The translations under genes and the position numbers were made by a program. Positions 52,603-62,077 of a stretch of 64,000 nucleotides of DNA are shown one piece after another. The stretch covers positions 186,001 through 250,000 of the forward strand of contig NZ_CP015863.1 of assembly GCF_002163755.1 (NCBI RefSeq). The letters are read 5' to 3'. The notes under the pieces are model-generated. The model was not told the origin of the DNA and ran no database searches. It saw only the letters and a program-made list of their open reading frames with translations. Origin of the DNA: Vibrio campbellii CAIM 519 = NBRC 15631 = ATCC 25920 (GTDB lineage: Bacteria > Pseudomonadota > Gammaproteobacteria > Enterobacterales > Vibrionaceae). Each line of letters begins with the position of its first letter. The stretch's first letter is position 1.

Positions 52603-53478
52603 TTAATGCAGTGTTTTCTTCTCTGGAGCGGCTTGTGCATAGAGCTCAGTGATCTCCGCTTCGTCAAATGAATATGACGTGCCACAGTAATCACAATGTA
52701 AAGAAACTGATCCTTCTTCCGCTAAAATGTCATTAATTTCAGCACGCTCAACGGTAATGATCGCTGCACCACTACGTTCACGAGAACAGCCACAGTGGAA
52801 CTCCACTGGTTGCGGTTCGTATAGACGAACAGAATCTTGGTTGTACAAGCGGTAAAGCAGTTCGTTTGCCGGTAGAGTGAACAGTTCTTCGTTCTTCACG
52901 GTTGCTGTTAATTGCTCTAGGTGCTCGAAGTCTTCGGGTGTACCCGTGCCGTCCGGCATTACCTGAATCATCATGCCTGCTGCGTGAGCTTTACCTTCGT
53001 GTTCACCAGTACGGATCCACAGGCGCGTCTTCAACTGCTCTGAGTTTGCGAAGTAGCCTTCGATAACGTCAGCCAGTGTTTCACCTTCTAGGCCAACGAC
53101 ACCTTGGTAACGTTCGCCTTTCTTTGGCTCGATAGTGATCACTAGGTAGCCTTTACCCATCATTTCGTGCAGGCTTGCGTCATCCGCAATGTCGCCTTCC
53201 CAACGTGCAACGCCACGGATCTTCTGATCGTGATCGCCATTGATTACAGCCAGTGATACAGGACCATCACCTTGTAATTGGATAGTGATTGAGCCTTCGA
53301 ACTTCAAAGTTGCCGTTAAAAGAGTGGTTGAAACGAGTAGCTCACCCAACAGTTTTTGCAGTGCTGCCGGATATTCCTTGCTGGAGATAATACGTTGGTA
53401 TGCTTCATCCAATTGAACCAACTCGCCACGTACTGAAAGATCTTCGAATAGGTAGCGGTTTAAAACATTATTTGCCAT
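52603..53478 (-). CDS. hslO: Redox-regulated chaperone Hsp33
   Basis: The start MANNVLNRYLFEDLSVRGEL gives 291 residues (E. coli 292); a 64-codon longer frame runs into hslR and is rejected. The C-terminal redox switch keeps all four Cys: CGCSRER (CxC) and CDYCGTSY (CxxC). On oxidation it releases zinc and becomes an ATP-independent holdase. It is 31 bases after hslR. Confidence 0.97.
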   Translation of the reverse strand: MANNVLNRYLFEDLSVRGELVQLDEAYQRIISSKEYPAALQKLLGELLVSTTLLTATLKFEGSITIQLQGDGPVSLAVINGDHDQKIRGVARWEGDIADDASLHEMMGKGYLVITIEPKKGERYQGVVGLEGETLADVIEGYFANSEQLKTRLWIRTGEHEGKAHAAGMMIQVMPDGTGTPEDFEHLEQLTATVKNEELFTLPANELLYRLYNQDSVRLYEPQPVEFHCGCSRERSGAAIITVERAEINDILAEEGSVSLHCDYCGTSYSFDEAEITELYAQAAPEKKTLH

Positions 53479-53509
53479 GGAGTGCTTTCCTCGTCGGTAA
53501 TTCCGGCTT

Positions 53510-53896
53510 TTATTGGTGTTTGAACTTAATGATGTCACGGCGCTGCTTCTTATCTGGGCGGCGTTCCGGACTTGGGTTGTGGGCGTTGAGTTTACGCTGT
53601 TTCGCGAACTCTTCGCGTTGGCTGACGCTTTCGTCAGTTTCACGATAGAGCGTTTGAGCGATTGGTGCACCCATGCGACGATCAGAGATTTTCTCGATAA
53701 TCACCGTCTTCTCTTCATTACCTTGGCGAAGACGAATCTCAGCGCCCAACTCAACGATTTTGCTTGGTTTGCTTCGTTGCCCATTATAGTGGACTTTACC
53801 GCCATCGACCATATTGCGTGCGATGGAGCGGGTTTTATAAAATCTGGCAGCCCATAGCCATTTATCTAGCCTTACGGCTTCATTTGCGGAACTCAT
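53510..53896 (-). CDS. hslR: Heat-shock protein 15 (ribosome-associated, S4 domain)
   Basis: 128 residues. S4 RNA-binding domain at ~8-70 (VRLDKWLWAARFYKTRSIAR and GAEIRLRQGNEEKT), then a basic tail (SPERRPDKKQRRDIIKFKHQ). Hsp15 recycles 50S subunits carrying stuck nascent chains. It pairs with hslO as in E. coli. Confidence 0.96.
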   Translation of the reverse strand: MSSANEAVRLDKWLWAARFYKTRSIARNMVDGGKVHYNGQRSKPSKIVELGAEIRLRQGNEEKTVIIEKISDRRMGAPIAQTLYRETDESVSQREEFAKQRKLNAHNPSPERRPDKKQRRDIIKFKHQ

Positions 53897-54151
53897 ACGA
53901 CTCTACACTATCTAATCACTGCAATAATAAGGCAGTAACTGGTGGATTATTCACCTACAGATGGAGCCAAGGCTGTTTTTTTTCAAGGGAGTTGGCAAAA
54001 ACTGCATAAGAAAAAGGCATGAAAAGGAACTTGTGATATAGTTCACTGCTCTTTGTTGAGTAGTAATTTTATTGAAAATTTAGCAAGATAGAGTCGACAC
54101 TCTCTACTTATACTTAAGGTCGACCGACGTCAGAATAAAGGAATCAATTCA

Positions 54152-55075
54152 GTGAAGCGTTTAGAGCTAAGTGCAGGATTAGCAAGCAGCCCGCTACTGG
54201 CTCAGATTAAGTCCAACAATCACACCATACAAGCGAAACTCAGTTTGTTCTTAACTTGTCTATTCATAGCAATGACAGGTTGGATATTGGGTAAAGTGGT
54301 GTGGCTAGCAATGCCTCAAACTTCTGATGTGACTCAATGGAAGCCATCAGCAGGTGCTGTTGCGTCTACGAATAAAAAGGACGCGATTGATTTCAATGCC
54401 CTTCAAAATGCGAACTTGTTCGGAAAGTACACCGAGCAAAAGCCGGTCGTAGTAGAGCAGCCTGTCGTGCAAGATGCGCCTAAAACTCGCTTAAACCTAA
54501 CACTTGTTGGTGCAGTTGCGAGCAGCAACGCAAAAACGAGCCTAGCGGTGATCGCCAATCGAGGTAAGCAAGCCACTTATGGTATCGGCGAAGAAATTGA
54601 CGGCACACGTGCAGAATTAAAAGCGGTATTGGTTGATCGTGTGATCATCGACAACCAAGGTCGTGATGAAACCCTAATGCTCGAAGGTATCGAGTACAGC
54701 AAACTGTCTGAAACACGTCCAGCAACCCGCCCGCAAGCGGCGAAAGCGGATAAATCATCAGCGGTGAGCGAGAAGGTCGACCAAATTCGTGCGGAGATTT
54801 CCAAAGATCCGCAAAGCGTATTCAAGTACATCAACATTTCTCCAGTCAAAAAGGATGGAGGAATCGTCGGTTATCGCGTCTCACCAGGTCGTGATGCGGC
54901 GTTGTTTAATGATGTCGGTCTAAAACCTGGTGATATTGCGGTGCAATTAAATGGGATCGATTTAAGTGATCCTTCATCTTCAGTAGAACTGATGCAAGTG
55001 ATGAACGATCCGCAAGAACTGAATTTGACTGTTGAGCGCGATGGCCAACAGTACGACATCTATATCCAATTGTAA
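54152..55075 (+). CDS. gspC: Type II secretion protein GspC
   Basis: 307 residues from a GTG with AAAGGAA upstream. Membrane helix ~28-52 (KLSLFLTCLFIAMTGWILGK). HR domain ~85-185 (TRLNLTLVGAVASSNAKTSL and AELKAVLVDRVIIDNQGRDE). PDZ domain ~205-307 (VSPGRDAALFNDVGLKPGD). It links the inner-membrane platform to the secretin GspD. First gene of the operon; corresponds to epsC in Vibrio naming. Confidence 0.95.
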   Translation: MKRLELSAGLASSPLLAQIKSNNHTIQAKLSLFLTCLFIAMTGWILGKVVWLAMPQTSDVTQWKPSAGAVASTNKKDAIDFNALQNANLFGKYTEQKPVVVEQPVVQDAPKTRLNLTLVGAVASSNAKTSLAVIANRGKQATYGIGEEIDGTRAELKAVLVDRVIIDNQGRDETLMLEGIEYSKLSETRPATRPQAAKADKSSAVSEKVDQIRAEISKDPQSVFKYINISPVKKDGGIVGYRVSPGRDAALFNDVGLKPGDIAVQLNGIDLSDPSSSVELMQVMNDPQELNLTVERDGQQYDIYIQL

Positions 55076-55111
55076 TACTTAGGCAAGCTGCGTAAGTTCA
55101 GGGAGACATAC

Positions 55112-57142
55112 GTGAAACATTGGTTTAGCAAAAGTACTTGGTTACTTGCAGGGACACTACTCTGCACTCCGGGTGCAATGGCGAACGAGTTTAGTGCCAG
55201 CTTCAAAGGCACTGATATTCAAGAATTCATCAATATTGTTGGTCGCAATCTAGAGAAGACCATCATCGTTGACCCGTCTGTGCGCGGTAAGATTGACGTA
55301 CGTAGTTACGACGTTCTTAACGAAAAGCAGTACTACAGCTTCTTCTTGAACGTTCTGGAAGTGTACGGTTATGCCGTTGTCGAAATGGACAATGGTGTGT
55401 TGAAAGTCATCAAAGCGAAAGATTCAAAAACCTCAGCAATCCCAGTTTTGGGTGATGACAGTGCGCAAGGCGACAGCGTGATTACCCGTGTGGTTACGGT
55501 GCGAAATGTGTCGGTTCGTGAACTTTCTCCGCTACTGCGTCAACTTATTGATAACGCAGGTGCCGGTAACGTGGTGCACTACGATCCAGCTAACATCATC
55601 TTGATCACGGGTCGTGCTGCGGTAGTAAACCGCCTGGCGGAAATCATCAAGCGCGTTGACCAAGCGGGCGACAAAGAAATCGAAGTCGTAGAGCTGCGCA
55701 ATGCGTCTGCTTCTGAGATGGTGCGTATCGTTGATGCCCTGAACAAAACGACCAACCAAAAGAGCACACCTGAATTCCTAGAGCCAAAAATCGTAGCGGA
55801 TGAGCGTACTAACTCCATCCTGATTTCTGGTGACCCTAAAGTTCGTGCGCGCCTGAAGCGTTTGATTCGTCAACTTGACGTTGAAATGGCGACCAAAGGC
55901 AATAACCGTGTGGTTTACCTAAAGTACGCGAAAGCGGAAGACCTAGTTGATGTACTAAAAGGCGTATCTGACAACCTACAGGCTGAGAAGCAAGCAGGTC
56001 AAAAAGGCGCATCAAGTTCACAACGTGGTGAAGTGGTGATTGCCGCTCATGAAGCAACTAACTCGCTAGTTTTGACTGCGCCGCCAGATATTATGATGGC
56101 GCTACAAGACATTATTTCTCAGCTTGATATTCGCCGCGCGCAGGTTCTAATCGAAGCCTTGATCGTTGAGATGTCAGAAAGTGACGGCATCCAACTTGGC
56201 GTTCAGTGGGGGAACCTGGAAACCGGTGCAGTGATTCAATACAACAATACTGGTGCTTCTATCGGCGGTGTGATGATTGGTCTTGAGGAGGCCAAAGATA
56301 CAGAGAAAGTCGATAGTCGCTGGGATGAAGATATAAAAGATTGGGTTGACAGAAAAACAACAGAAAAAGGCGATTATTCGACTTTGGCAGCTGCACTTAG
56401 TGGCGTTAATGGTGCGGCGATGAGTATTGTGATGGGGGACTGGACCGCGTTGATCAGTGCTGTCTCATCGGATACCAACTCAAATATCCTTTCCTCTCCG
56501 AGTATTACGGTGATGGATAATGGCGAGGCGTCGTTTGTTGTCGGTGAAGAAGTACCTGTACTTACAGGCTCGACGGCAGGCTCAAATAACGACAACCCAT
56601 TCCAAACGGTAGAACGTAAAGAGGTCGGTATTAAACTGAAAGTGGTACCTCAAATCAACGAAGGGAACTCAGTTCAATTGAATATTGAACAAGAAGTGTC
56701 TAATGTGTTGGGTGCAAATGGTGCAGTAGACATTCGTTTTGGTACGCGTCAGCTCAACACATCAGTAATGATTGAAGACGGTCAAATGCTAGTGCTTGGG
56801 GGATTAGTCGATGAGCAGGCTCAAGAAAGTGAGTCAAAGGTTCCACTACTAGGTGATATCCCAGTCATCGGCCAGTTGTTCAAATCAACCAGCACTTCAA
56901 CTTATAAGCGAAACTTGATGGTGTTTATCAAACCGACGATTATTCGTGAAGGAATGACGGCAGACGGCATTACTCAGCGCAAATACAACTTTATGCGTGC
57001 TGAGCAGCTATACAAAGCGCAGGAAGGTTTGAAACTGATGGATGATTCCAATATTCCGGTGATACCTGAATTTGGTCGTGAGCGTGAGCACCCTGCTGAA
57101 ATCCAAGCGTTCATTGATCAGATGGTAAAGAATGATGGTTGA
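55112..57142 (+). CDS. gspD: Type II secretion outer-membrane secretin GspD
   Basis: 676 residues from a GTG with AGGGAG upstream. The signal peptide ends near GAMANEF. N0 domain (~25-100), N1-N3 domains (~125-330) with VTVRNVSVRELSPLLRQL and VVYLKYAKAEDLVDVLKGV, then the secretin channel with the VPVLTG loop and DGQMLVLGGLVDEQ. It forms the outer-membrane pore. Its end overlaps gspE by 11 bases. Confidence 0.97.
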   Translation: MKHWFSKSTWLLAGTLLCTPGAMANEFSASFKGTDIQEFINIVGRNLEKTIIVDPSVRGKIDVRSYDVLNEKQYYSFFLNVLEVYGYAVVEMDNGVLKVIKAKDSKTSAIPVLGDDSAQGDSVITRVVTVRNVSVRELSPLLRQLIDNAGAGNVVHYDPANIILITGRAAVVNRLAEIIKRVDQAGDKEIEVVELRNASASEMVRIVDALNKTTNQKSTPEFLEPKIVADERTNSILISGDPKVRARLKRLIRQLDVEMATKGNNRVVYLKYAKAEDLVDVLKGVSDNLQAEKQAGQKGASSSQRGEVVIAAHEATNSLVLTAPPDIMMALQDIISQLDIRRAQVLIEALIVEMSESDGIQLGVQWGNLETGAVIQYNNTGASIGGVMIGLEEAKDTEKVDSRWDEDIKDWVDRKTTEKGDYSTLAAALSGVNGAAMSIVMGDWTALISAVSSDTNSNILSSPSITVMDNGEASFVVGEEVPVLTGSTAGSNNDNPFQTVERKEVGIKLKVVPQINEGNSVQLNIEQEVSNVLGANGAVDIRFGTRQLNTSVMIEDGQMLVLGGLVDEQAQESESKVPLLGDIPVIGQLFKSTSTSTYKRNLMVFIKPTIIREGMTADGITQRKYNFMRAEQLYKAQEGLKLMDDSNIPVIPEFGREREHPAEIQAFIDQMVKNDG

Positions 57143-58637
57143 TATGTTAGACACCGCGCCAAGTATGCGCCGTCTGCCATTCAGTTTTGCCAATCGCTTT
57201 AAACTGGTTTTGGAGACGGAGCACCCTGAGCGCCCTCCAATTCTGTATTACGTAGAGCCGCTAAACCCTGCGGCTCTGGTTGAAGTACGTCGAGTACTGA
57301 AACAAGACTTTATTCCTCAAGTGATGGACAAAGAAGCGTTCGATAAAAAGCTCACTGAAGCTTATCAACGTGATTCTTCTGAAGCCCGTCAGTTGATGGA
57401 AGACATTGGCGCAGACAGCGATGACTTCTTCTCATTAGCAGAAGAGCTGCCTCACGACGAAGATTTGTTGGAATCGGAAGATGATGCGCCAATCATCAAA
57501 TTGATTAACGCCATGTTGGGTGAAGCGATCAAAGAAGGGGCGTCGGATATCCATATTGAGACGTTCGAGAAAACCCTTTCGATTCGTTTCCGTGTCGATG
57601 GTGTATTGCGTGAAGTCTTAACCCCGAGCCGCAAGCTAGCACCTTTGCTAGTTTCTCGTGTGAAGGTCATGGCGAAGCTGGATATTGCGGAAAAACGCGT
57701 ACCTCAAGATGGTCGTATTTCACTGCGTATCGGTGGTCGTGCGGTGGACGTGCGTGTATCGACCATGCCTTCATCGCATGGTGAGCGTGTGGTAATGCGT
57801 CTACTGGACAAGAACGCCACTCGTCTTGATCTGCATAGTTTGGGTATGACGCCTTCAGTGCATGACAACTTCCGTCACTTGATTGGTCGTCCTCACGGCA
57901 TCATCTTGGTGACCGGTCCGACGGGTTCGGGTAAGTCGACGACCTTGTACGCGGGCTTGCAAGAGATCAACAGCAATGAACGCAACATTCTGACTGTTGA
58001 AGATCCTATCGAATTCGATATTGATGGCATCGGCCAAACGCAGGTAAACCCTAAGGTTGATATGACCTTTGCGCGAGGTCTGCGTGCGATTCTTCGTCAA
58101 GACCCGGATGTAGTGATGGTCGGTGAGATCCGTGACTTAGAGACAGCACAGATTGCGGTGCAAGCCTCTTTGACTGGTCACTTGGTTATGTCGACACTAC
58201 ACACCAACACGGCTGTGGGTGCTATTACTCGTCTGCGCGATATGGGTATTGAACCCTTCCTGATCTCTTCTTCGCTATTGGGCGTGTTAGCACAGCGCCT
58301 AGTTCGAACCCTTTGTTCTGACTGTAAAGAGCCATACGAAGCGGATAAAGAACAGAAGAAATTGTTCGGTCTGGAAGAGCACGAATCGCTGGTTCTGCAT
58401 CGAGCAAAAGGGTGTGAAGTATGTAACCAAAAAGGTTACCGCGGTCGTACTGGTATTCACGAACTTCTAATGGTGGATGAGAAAGTTCAAGAACTGATCC
58501 ACAGTGAAGCGGGTGAACAAGAAATTGAAAAAGCCGTACGAGCACACTCGCCAAGCATTCGCAGCGATGGCCTAAGCAAAGTCAGTCGTGGTATCACTTC
58601 TCTTGAAGAGGTGATGCGAGTGACTAAGGAAGCGTAA
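57132..58637 (+). CDS. gspE: Type II secretion ATPase GspE
   Basis: 501 residues. Walker A GPTGSGKSTTLYAGL, Asp box ILTVEDPIEF, Walker B ILRQDPDVVMVGEIRD and His box GHLVMSTLHTN are intact. The zinc tetracysteine is CSDC...CEVC. The N-terminal segment is shorter and diverges from that of V. cholerae EpsE, which docks on GspL. Two more ATGs lie just inside the chosen start. It powers pseudopilus assembly. Confidence 0.97.
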   Translation: MMVDMLDTAPSMRRLPFSFANRFKLVLETEHPERPPILYYVEPLNPAALVEVRRVLKQDFIPQVMDKEAFDKKLTEAYQRDSSEARQLMEDIGADSDDFFSLAEELPHDEDLLESEDDAPIIKLINAMLGEAIKEGASDIHIETFEKTLSIRFRVDGVLREVLTPSRKLAPLLVSRVKVMAKLDIAEKRVPQDGRISLRIGGRAVDVRVSTMPSSHGERVVMRLLDKNATRLDLHSLGMTPSVHDNFRHLIGRPHGIILVTGPTGSGKSTTLYAGLQEINSNERNILTVEDPIEFDIDGIGQTQVNPKVDMTFARGLRAILRQDPDVVMVGEIRDLETAQIAVQASLTGHLVMSTLHTNTAVGAITRLRDMGIEPFLISSSLLGVLAQRLVRTLCSDCKEPYEADKEQKKLFGLEEHESLVLHRAKGCEVCNQKGYRGRTGIHELLMVDEKVQELIHSEAGEQEIEKAVRAHSPSIRSDGLSKVSRGITSLEEVMRVTKEA

Positions 58638-59857
58638 TGGCAGCATTTGAATACAAAGCGCTAGACGCGAAAGGCAAACAAAAGAAAGGCACCATTGAAG
58701 GAGATAATGCTCGTCAGGTGCGCCAACGCCTAAAAGAACAGGGCATGATCCCTGTAGAGGTGATGGAAGCCAAAGCCAAAGCTGCGAAGTCTTCAGGTGC
58801 ATCAGTTGGATTCAAACGTGGTATCAAAACCGCAGAGCTCGCCCTAATTACGCGTCAGTTATCAACGCTTGTGCAATCTGGCATGCCATTGGAAGAGTGT
58901 TTGAAAGCCGTTTCAGAGCAGGCTGAAAAGCCACGTATTCGCTCAATGATTGCGGCCGTGCGCTCGAAAGTCACTGAGGGTTATCCGCTTGCAGACAGTT
59001 TGGGTGATTACCCACATGTGTTTGACGAGCTATTTCGATCTATGGTGGCGGCTGGTGAAAAGTCCGGTCATTTAGATGCGGTATTAGAGCGTTTGGCGGA
59101 TTATGTAGAAAACCGTCAGAAGATGCGCTCTAAACTGCTTCAAGCCATGATTTACCCAGTTGTGCTGGTGGTGTTTGCGGTGGGCATTGTGTCGTTGCTG
59201 CTTTCTTCAGTGGTGCCGAAAATCATTGAGCCAATCATTCAAATGGGGCAAGAACTACCACAGTCGACGCAAATGCTATTGTCTGCGAGTGAGTTTGTCC
59301 AAGAATGGGGCTTAATCATTTTTGTTGTCTTTGTGGTGTTCTTTTACGGTTTAAAACTGGCACTACAGAAACCAAATTTTCGTTTGGCTTGGGACCAAAA
59401 AATTCTTAGCTTACCACTAATTGGCAAGATTTCTCGCGGTCTGAATACCTCACGATTTGCTCGCACCTTATCGATTTGTACTTCAAGTGCGATTCCTATT
59501 CTTGAAGGCATGCGTGTGGCAGTTGACGTTATGTCGAACCGTTATGTGAAACAACAAGTGTTAGTGGCGGCAGACAACGTACGTGAAGGGGCAAGTCTGC
59601 GTAAAGCGCTCGACCAAACTCGCTTATTCCCACCAATGATGCTGCATATGATTTCCAGTGGTGAGCAGAGTGGTGAGCTTGAAAGCATGTTGACACGAGC
59701 GGCGGACAACCAAGACCAAAACTTTGAATCTACAGTGAATATCGCTTTAGGGATCTTCACTCCAGTGCTGATAGCATTGATGGCTGGTCTCGTTCTTTTC
59801 ATCGTAATGGCGACATTGATGCCAATGTTGGAAATGAATAACTTGATGAGTGGATAA
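58637..59857 (+). CDS. gspF: Type II secretion inner-membrane protein GspF
   Basis: 406 residues; its ATG overlaps the gspE TAA (TAATG). Two homologous GspF domains: ITRQLSTLVQSGMPLEECLK first, FARTLSICTSSAIPILEGM second. Three membrane helices (e.g. VVLVVFAVGIVSLLLSSVVP). It is the polytopic platform on which GspE works. Confidence 0.97.
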   Translation: MAAFEYKALDAKGKQKKGTIEGDNARQVRQRLKEQGMIPVEVMEAKAKAAKSSGASVGFKRGIKTAELALITRQLSTLVQSGMPLEECLKAVSEQAEKPRIRSMIAAVRSKVTEGYPLADSLGDYPHVFDELFRSMVAAGEKSGHLDAVLERLADYVENRQKMRSKLLQAMIYPVVLVVFAVGIVSLLLSSVVPKIIEPIIQMGQELPQSTQMLLSASEFVQEWGLIIFVVFVVFFYGLKLALQKPNFRLAWDQKILSLPLIGKISRGLNTSRFARTLSICTSSAIPILEGMRVAVDVMSNRYVKQQVLVAADNVREGASLRKALDQTRLFPPMMLHMISSGEQSGELESMLTRAADNQDQNFESTVNIALGIFTPVLIALMAGLVLFIVMATLMPMLEMNNLMSG

Positions 59858-59917
59858 AATTCGAGTTAAGTCGTGTCTACTAATGACATGGTTTGAATCT
59901 AACTTTCGGAGAAAATA

Positions 59918-60361
59918 ATGGAATTTAAACGCAGTAAACAACAAGGCTTTACACTTCTAGAAGTGATGGTTGTTGTGGTTATCCTAGGTATTTTGGCAAG
60001 TGTGGTTGTTCCTAACCTACTAGGCAACAAAGAAAAAGCAGACCAACAAAAAGCGATTACTGACATCGTGGCGTTGGAGAATGCGTTGGACATGTACAAG
60101 CTGGATAACAGCGTTTACCCAACAACGGACCAAGGCCTAGATGCGTTGGTGAACAAGCCTTCTAACCCAGAGCCACGCAACTACCGTGATGGTGGTTACA
60201 TCAAGCGTCTACCATCTGATCCATGGGGCAACGAGTACCAATACCTGAGCCCTGGTGACAATGGCACGATTGATATCTTTACTCTAGGCGCGGATGGCCA
60301 AGAGGGTGGTGAAGGTCCTGCGTCGGATATCGGCAACTGGAACATGCAAGATTTCCAATAA
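59918..60361 (+). CDS. gspG: Type II secretion major pseudopilin GspG
   Basis: 147 residues. The prepilin site is KQQG/FTLLEVMVVVVILGIL with Glu5. The calcium-binding C-terminus follows (DPWGNEYQYLSPGDNG, FTLGADGQEGG). It is processed by the PilD prepilin peptidase and polymerises to push substrates out. A GGAG ribosome site precedes it. There is a 60-base gap after gspF. Confidence 0.98.
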   Translation: MEFKRSKQQGFTLLEVMVVVVILGILASVVVPNLLGNKEKADQQKAITDIVALENALDMYKLDNSVYPTTDQGLDALVNKPSNPEPRNYRDGGYIKRLPSDPWGNEYQYLSPGDNGTIDIFTLGADGQEGGEGPASDIGNWNMQDFQ

Positions 60362-60383
60362 GCTCTAGCTTAAACCAGCACTA

Positions 60384-60998
60384 ATGAAGAAAATGCAAAA
60401 ACATCTCGGTTTTACATTGATAGAAATTCTATTGGTGCTGGTTTTGTTATCTCTTACCGCCGTTGCGGTGATCGCTACCTTGCCTACCAGTCAAAAAGAC
60501 CTTTCCAAACAATATGCACAAAGCTTTTTCCAGCGCTTACAACTGCTTAATGAAGAAGCGGTACTAAGTGGTAAAGACTTTGGCTTGCGTGTTGATGACG
60601 TTAAATTCACCTACACTTTGTTGAGCCTGACCCAAGACGGTTGGCAACCACTTGAGTTAAAGCAAATCCCAAGCGAAACAAAGCTTGAAGGGGATATCTC
60701 AGTGCAATTGGAATTAGGCGGTGGCGCATGGGGTGACGATGACCGATTGTTCGAGCCCGGCTCGCTGTTTGATGAAGACATGTTTGCCGAGGTGGAGGAC
60801 AAGAAAAAGAAGAAAGTGAAACCACCTCAAGTGTTCATTTTATCAAGTGCTGAAATTACGCCATTCACCTTATCTTTCTTTCCTGAAGAAGGGGATGCAT
60901 TCAACGATGGCTGGCGAGTCATTGGTAAAGAAACAGGTGAAATCAAATTGTTAGCACCTGGAGAAGAAGCGGAAGACGATGACAATTCAATATTCTAA
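60384..60998 (+). CDS. gspH: Type II secretion minor pseudopilin GspH
   Basis: 204 residues. Prepilin motif HLG/FTLIEILLVLVLLSLTAV. The globular domain ends in a Lys/Asp-rich loop (VEDKKKKKVKPPQ) and an acidic tail. It overlaps gspI by 20 bases. Confidence 0.93.
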   Translation: MKKMQKHLGFTLIEILLVLVLLSLTAVAVIATLPTSQKDLSKQYAQSFFQRLQLLNEEAVLSGKDFGLRVDDVKFTYTLLSLTQDGWQPLELKQIPSETKLEGDISVQLELGGGAWGDDDRLFEPGSLFDEDMFAEVEDKKKKKVKPPQVFILSSAEITPFTLSFFPEEGDAFNDGWRVIGKETGEIKLLAPGEEAEDDDNSIF

Positions 60999-61374
60999 GC
61001 CAAGCCGTATTGGTTTATCGTACCGCAATGTTCGAGGTATGACGCTACTTGAGGTGCTAGTCGCACTGGCGATTTTTGCTACTGCTGCGATCAGTGTGAT
61101 TCGCTCAGTGAGCCAGCACATTAATACCGTCAGTTATTTAGAAGAAAAAATGTTTGCAGCCATGGTTGTGGATAACCAAATGGCCAATGTGATGCTCTCG
61201 ACGGAAAAACTCAAAGCTAAAAAAGGCACTGAAGAGTTGGCGGGGCGTACTTGGTATTGGAAGGTCACTCCTGTTGCCACCGCGCAGCCATTGCTGAAAG
61301 CATTTGATGTCAGCGTCGCAACTGAGAAAGAAGCGAGCCCTGTTGTCACGGTGAGAAGTTATGTTGCTGAGTAA
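60979..61374 (+). CDS. gspI: Type II secretion minor pseudopilin GspI
   Basis: 131 residues. Prepilin motif RG/MTLLEVLVALAIFATAAI with Met after the cleavage site, as usual for GspI. It continues with NTVSYLEEKMFAAMVVDNQM and GRTWYWKVTPV. The start lies inside gspH, which implies coupling. It forms the tip complex with GspJ and GspK. Confidence 0.94.
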   Translation: MTIQYSKPSRIGLSYRNVRGMTLLEVLVALAIFATAAISVIRSVSQHINTVSYLEEKMFAAMVVDNQMANVMLSTEKLKAKKGTEELAGRTWYWKVTPVATAQPLLKAFDVSVATEKEASPVVTVRSYVAE

Positions 61375-61396
61375 TAAGCGATATAAGGCGCCAACA

Positions 61397-62077
61397 ATGA
61401 AATCAAATCGAGGTTTTACCTTGATTGAGGTACTGGTTTCGATTGCGATTTTTGCCAGCATGAGCGTGGCCGCTTACCAAGTCGTATCGCAAGTGCAGCG
61501 CAGTAATGTTCTGTCGCAAGAACGCACCCAACGCTTGAATGAACTGCAGCGTGCGATGGTGATGATGGATAGTGACTTCCGTCAAATGGCTATGCGCCAT
61601 GTGCGCACCAATGGTGAAGAGCCATCAAAGCAGTTGCTGTTTTGGTCCGAATACCTGCTGGATTCGGATGCGAAAGGTGTGCTGTTTGCGCGTTTGGGGT
61701 GGCACAACCCACAACAGCAATTTCCACGTGGTGAAGTCACGAAAGTGGGCTATCGCATTAAAGATGAAGTGCTGCAACGTGTGTGGTGGCGCTACCCAGA
61801 TACGCCAACAGGGCAAGAAGGCATTGTGACGCCATTGCTTACCAATGTCGAAGAATTCGATATGCGCTTCTTTGATGGAAAATCATGGAAGAAAACGTGG
61901 GAAAACGGCAGTGAGTTACCCAAAGCTGTGTCTGTGATATTGAAGCTGAAAGACTACGGAGAGATCTCTCGTACTTACCTGACACCAAATGGAAAACTAG
62001 TATCAAGTAGTCAAGATAACTCTGGTGGTGGTAATTCATCTGGAGACAGCAACTCATCTGGAGGCAGTAATGGCTAG
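61397..62077 (+). CDS. gspJ: Type II secretion minor pseudopilin GspJ
   Basis: The start MKSNRGFTLIEVLVS, with AAGGCG upstream, gives 226 residues; a frame beginning 12 codons earlier overlaps gspI but adds an odd leader. DFRQMAMRHVR and EEFDMRFFDGKSWKKTW are typical. The C-terminus is an unusually Ser/Gly/Asn-rich tail of about 25 residues (SSSQDNSGGGNSSG). Confidence 0.93.
   Translation: MKSNRGFTLIEVLVSIAIFASMSVAAYQVVSQVQRSNVLSQERTQRLNELQRAMVMMDSDFRQMAMRHVRTNGEEPSKQLLFWSEYLLDSDAKGVLFARLGWHNPQQQFPRGEVTKVGYRIKDEVLQRVWWRYPDTPTGQEGIVTPLLTNVEEFDMRFFDGKSWKKTWENGSELPKAVSVILKLKDYGEISRTYLTPNGKLVSSSQDNSGGGNSSGDSNSSGGSNG

Noticed and set aside
53479..53670. 64-codon N-terminal extension of hslO
   Set aside because: It overlaps hslR and has no homology; Hsp33 length and the MANNVLNRY start fit the shorter form.
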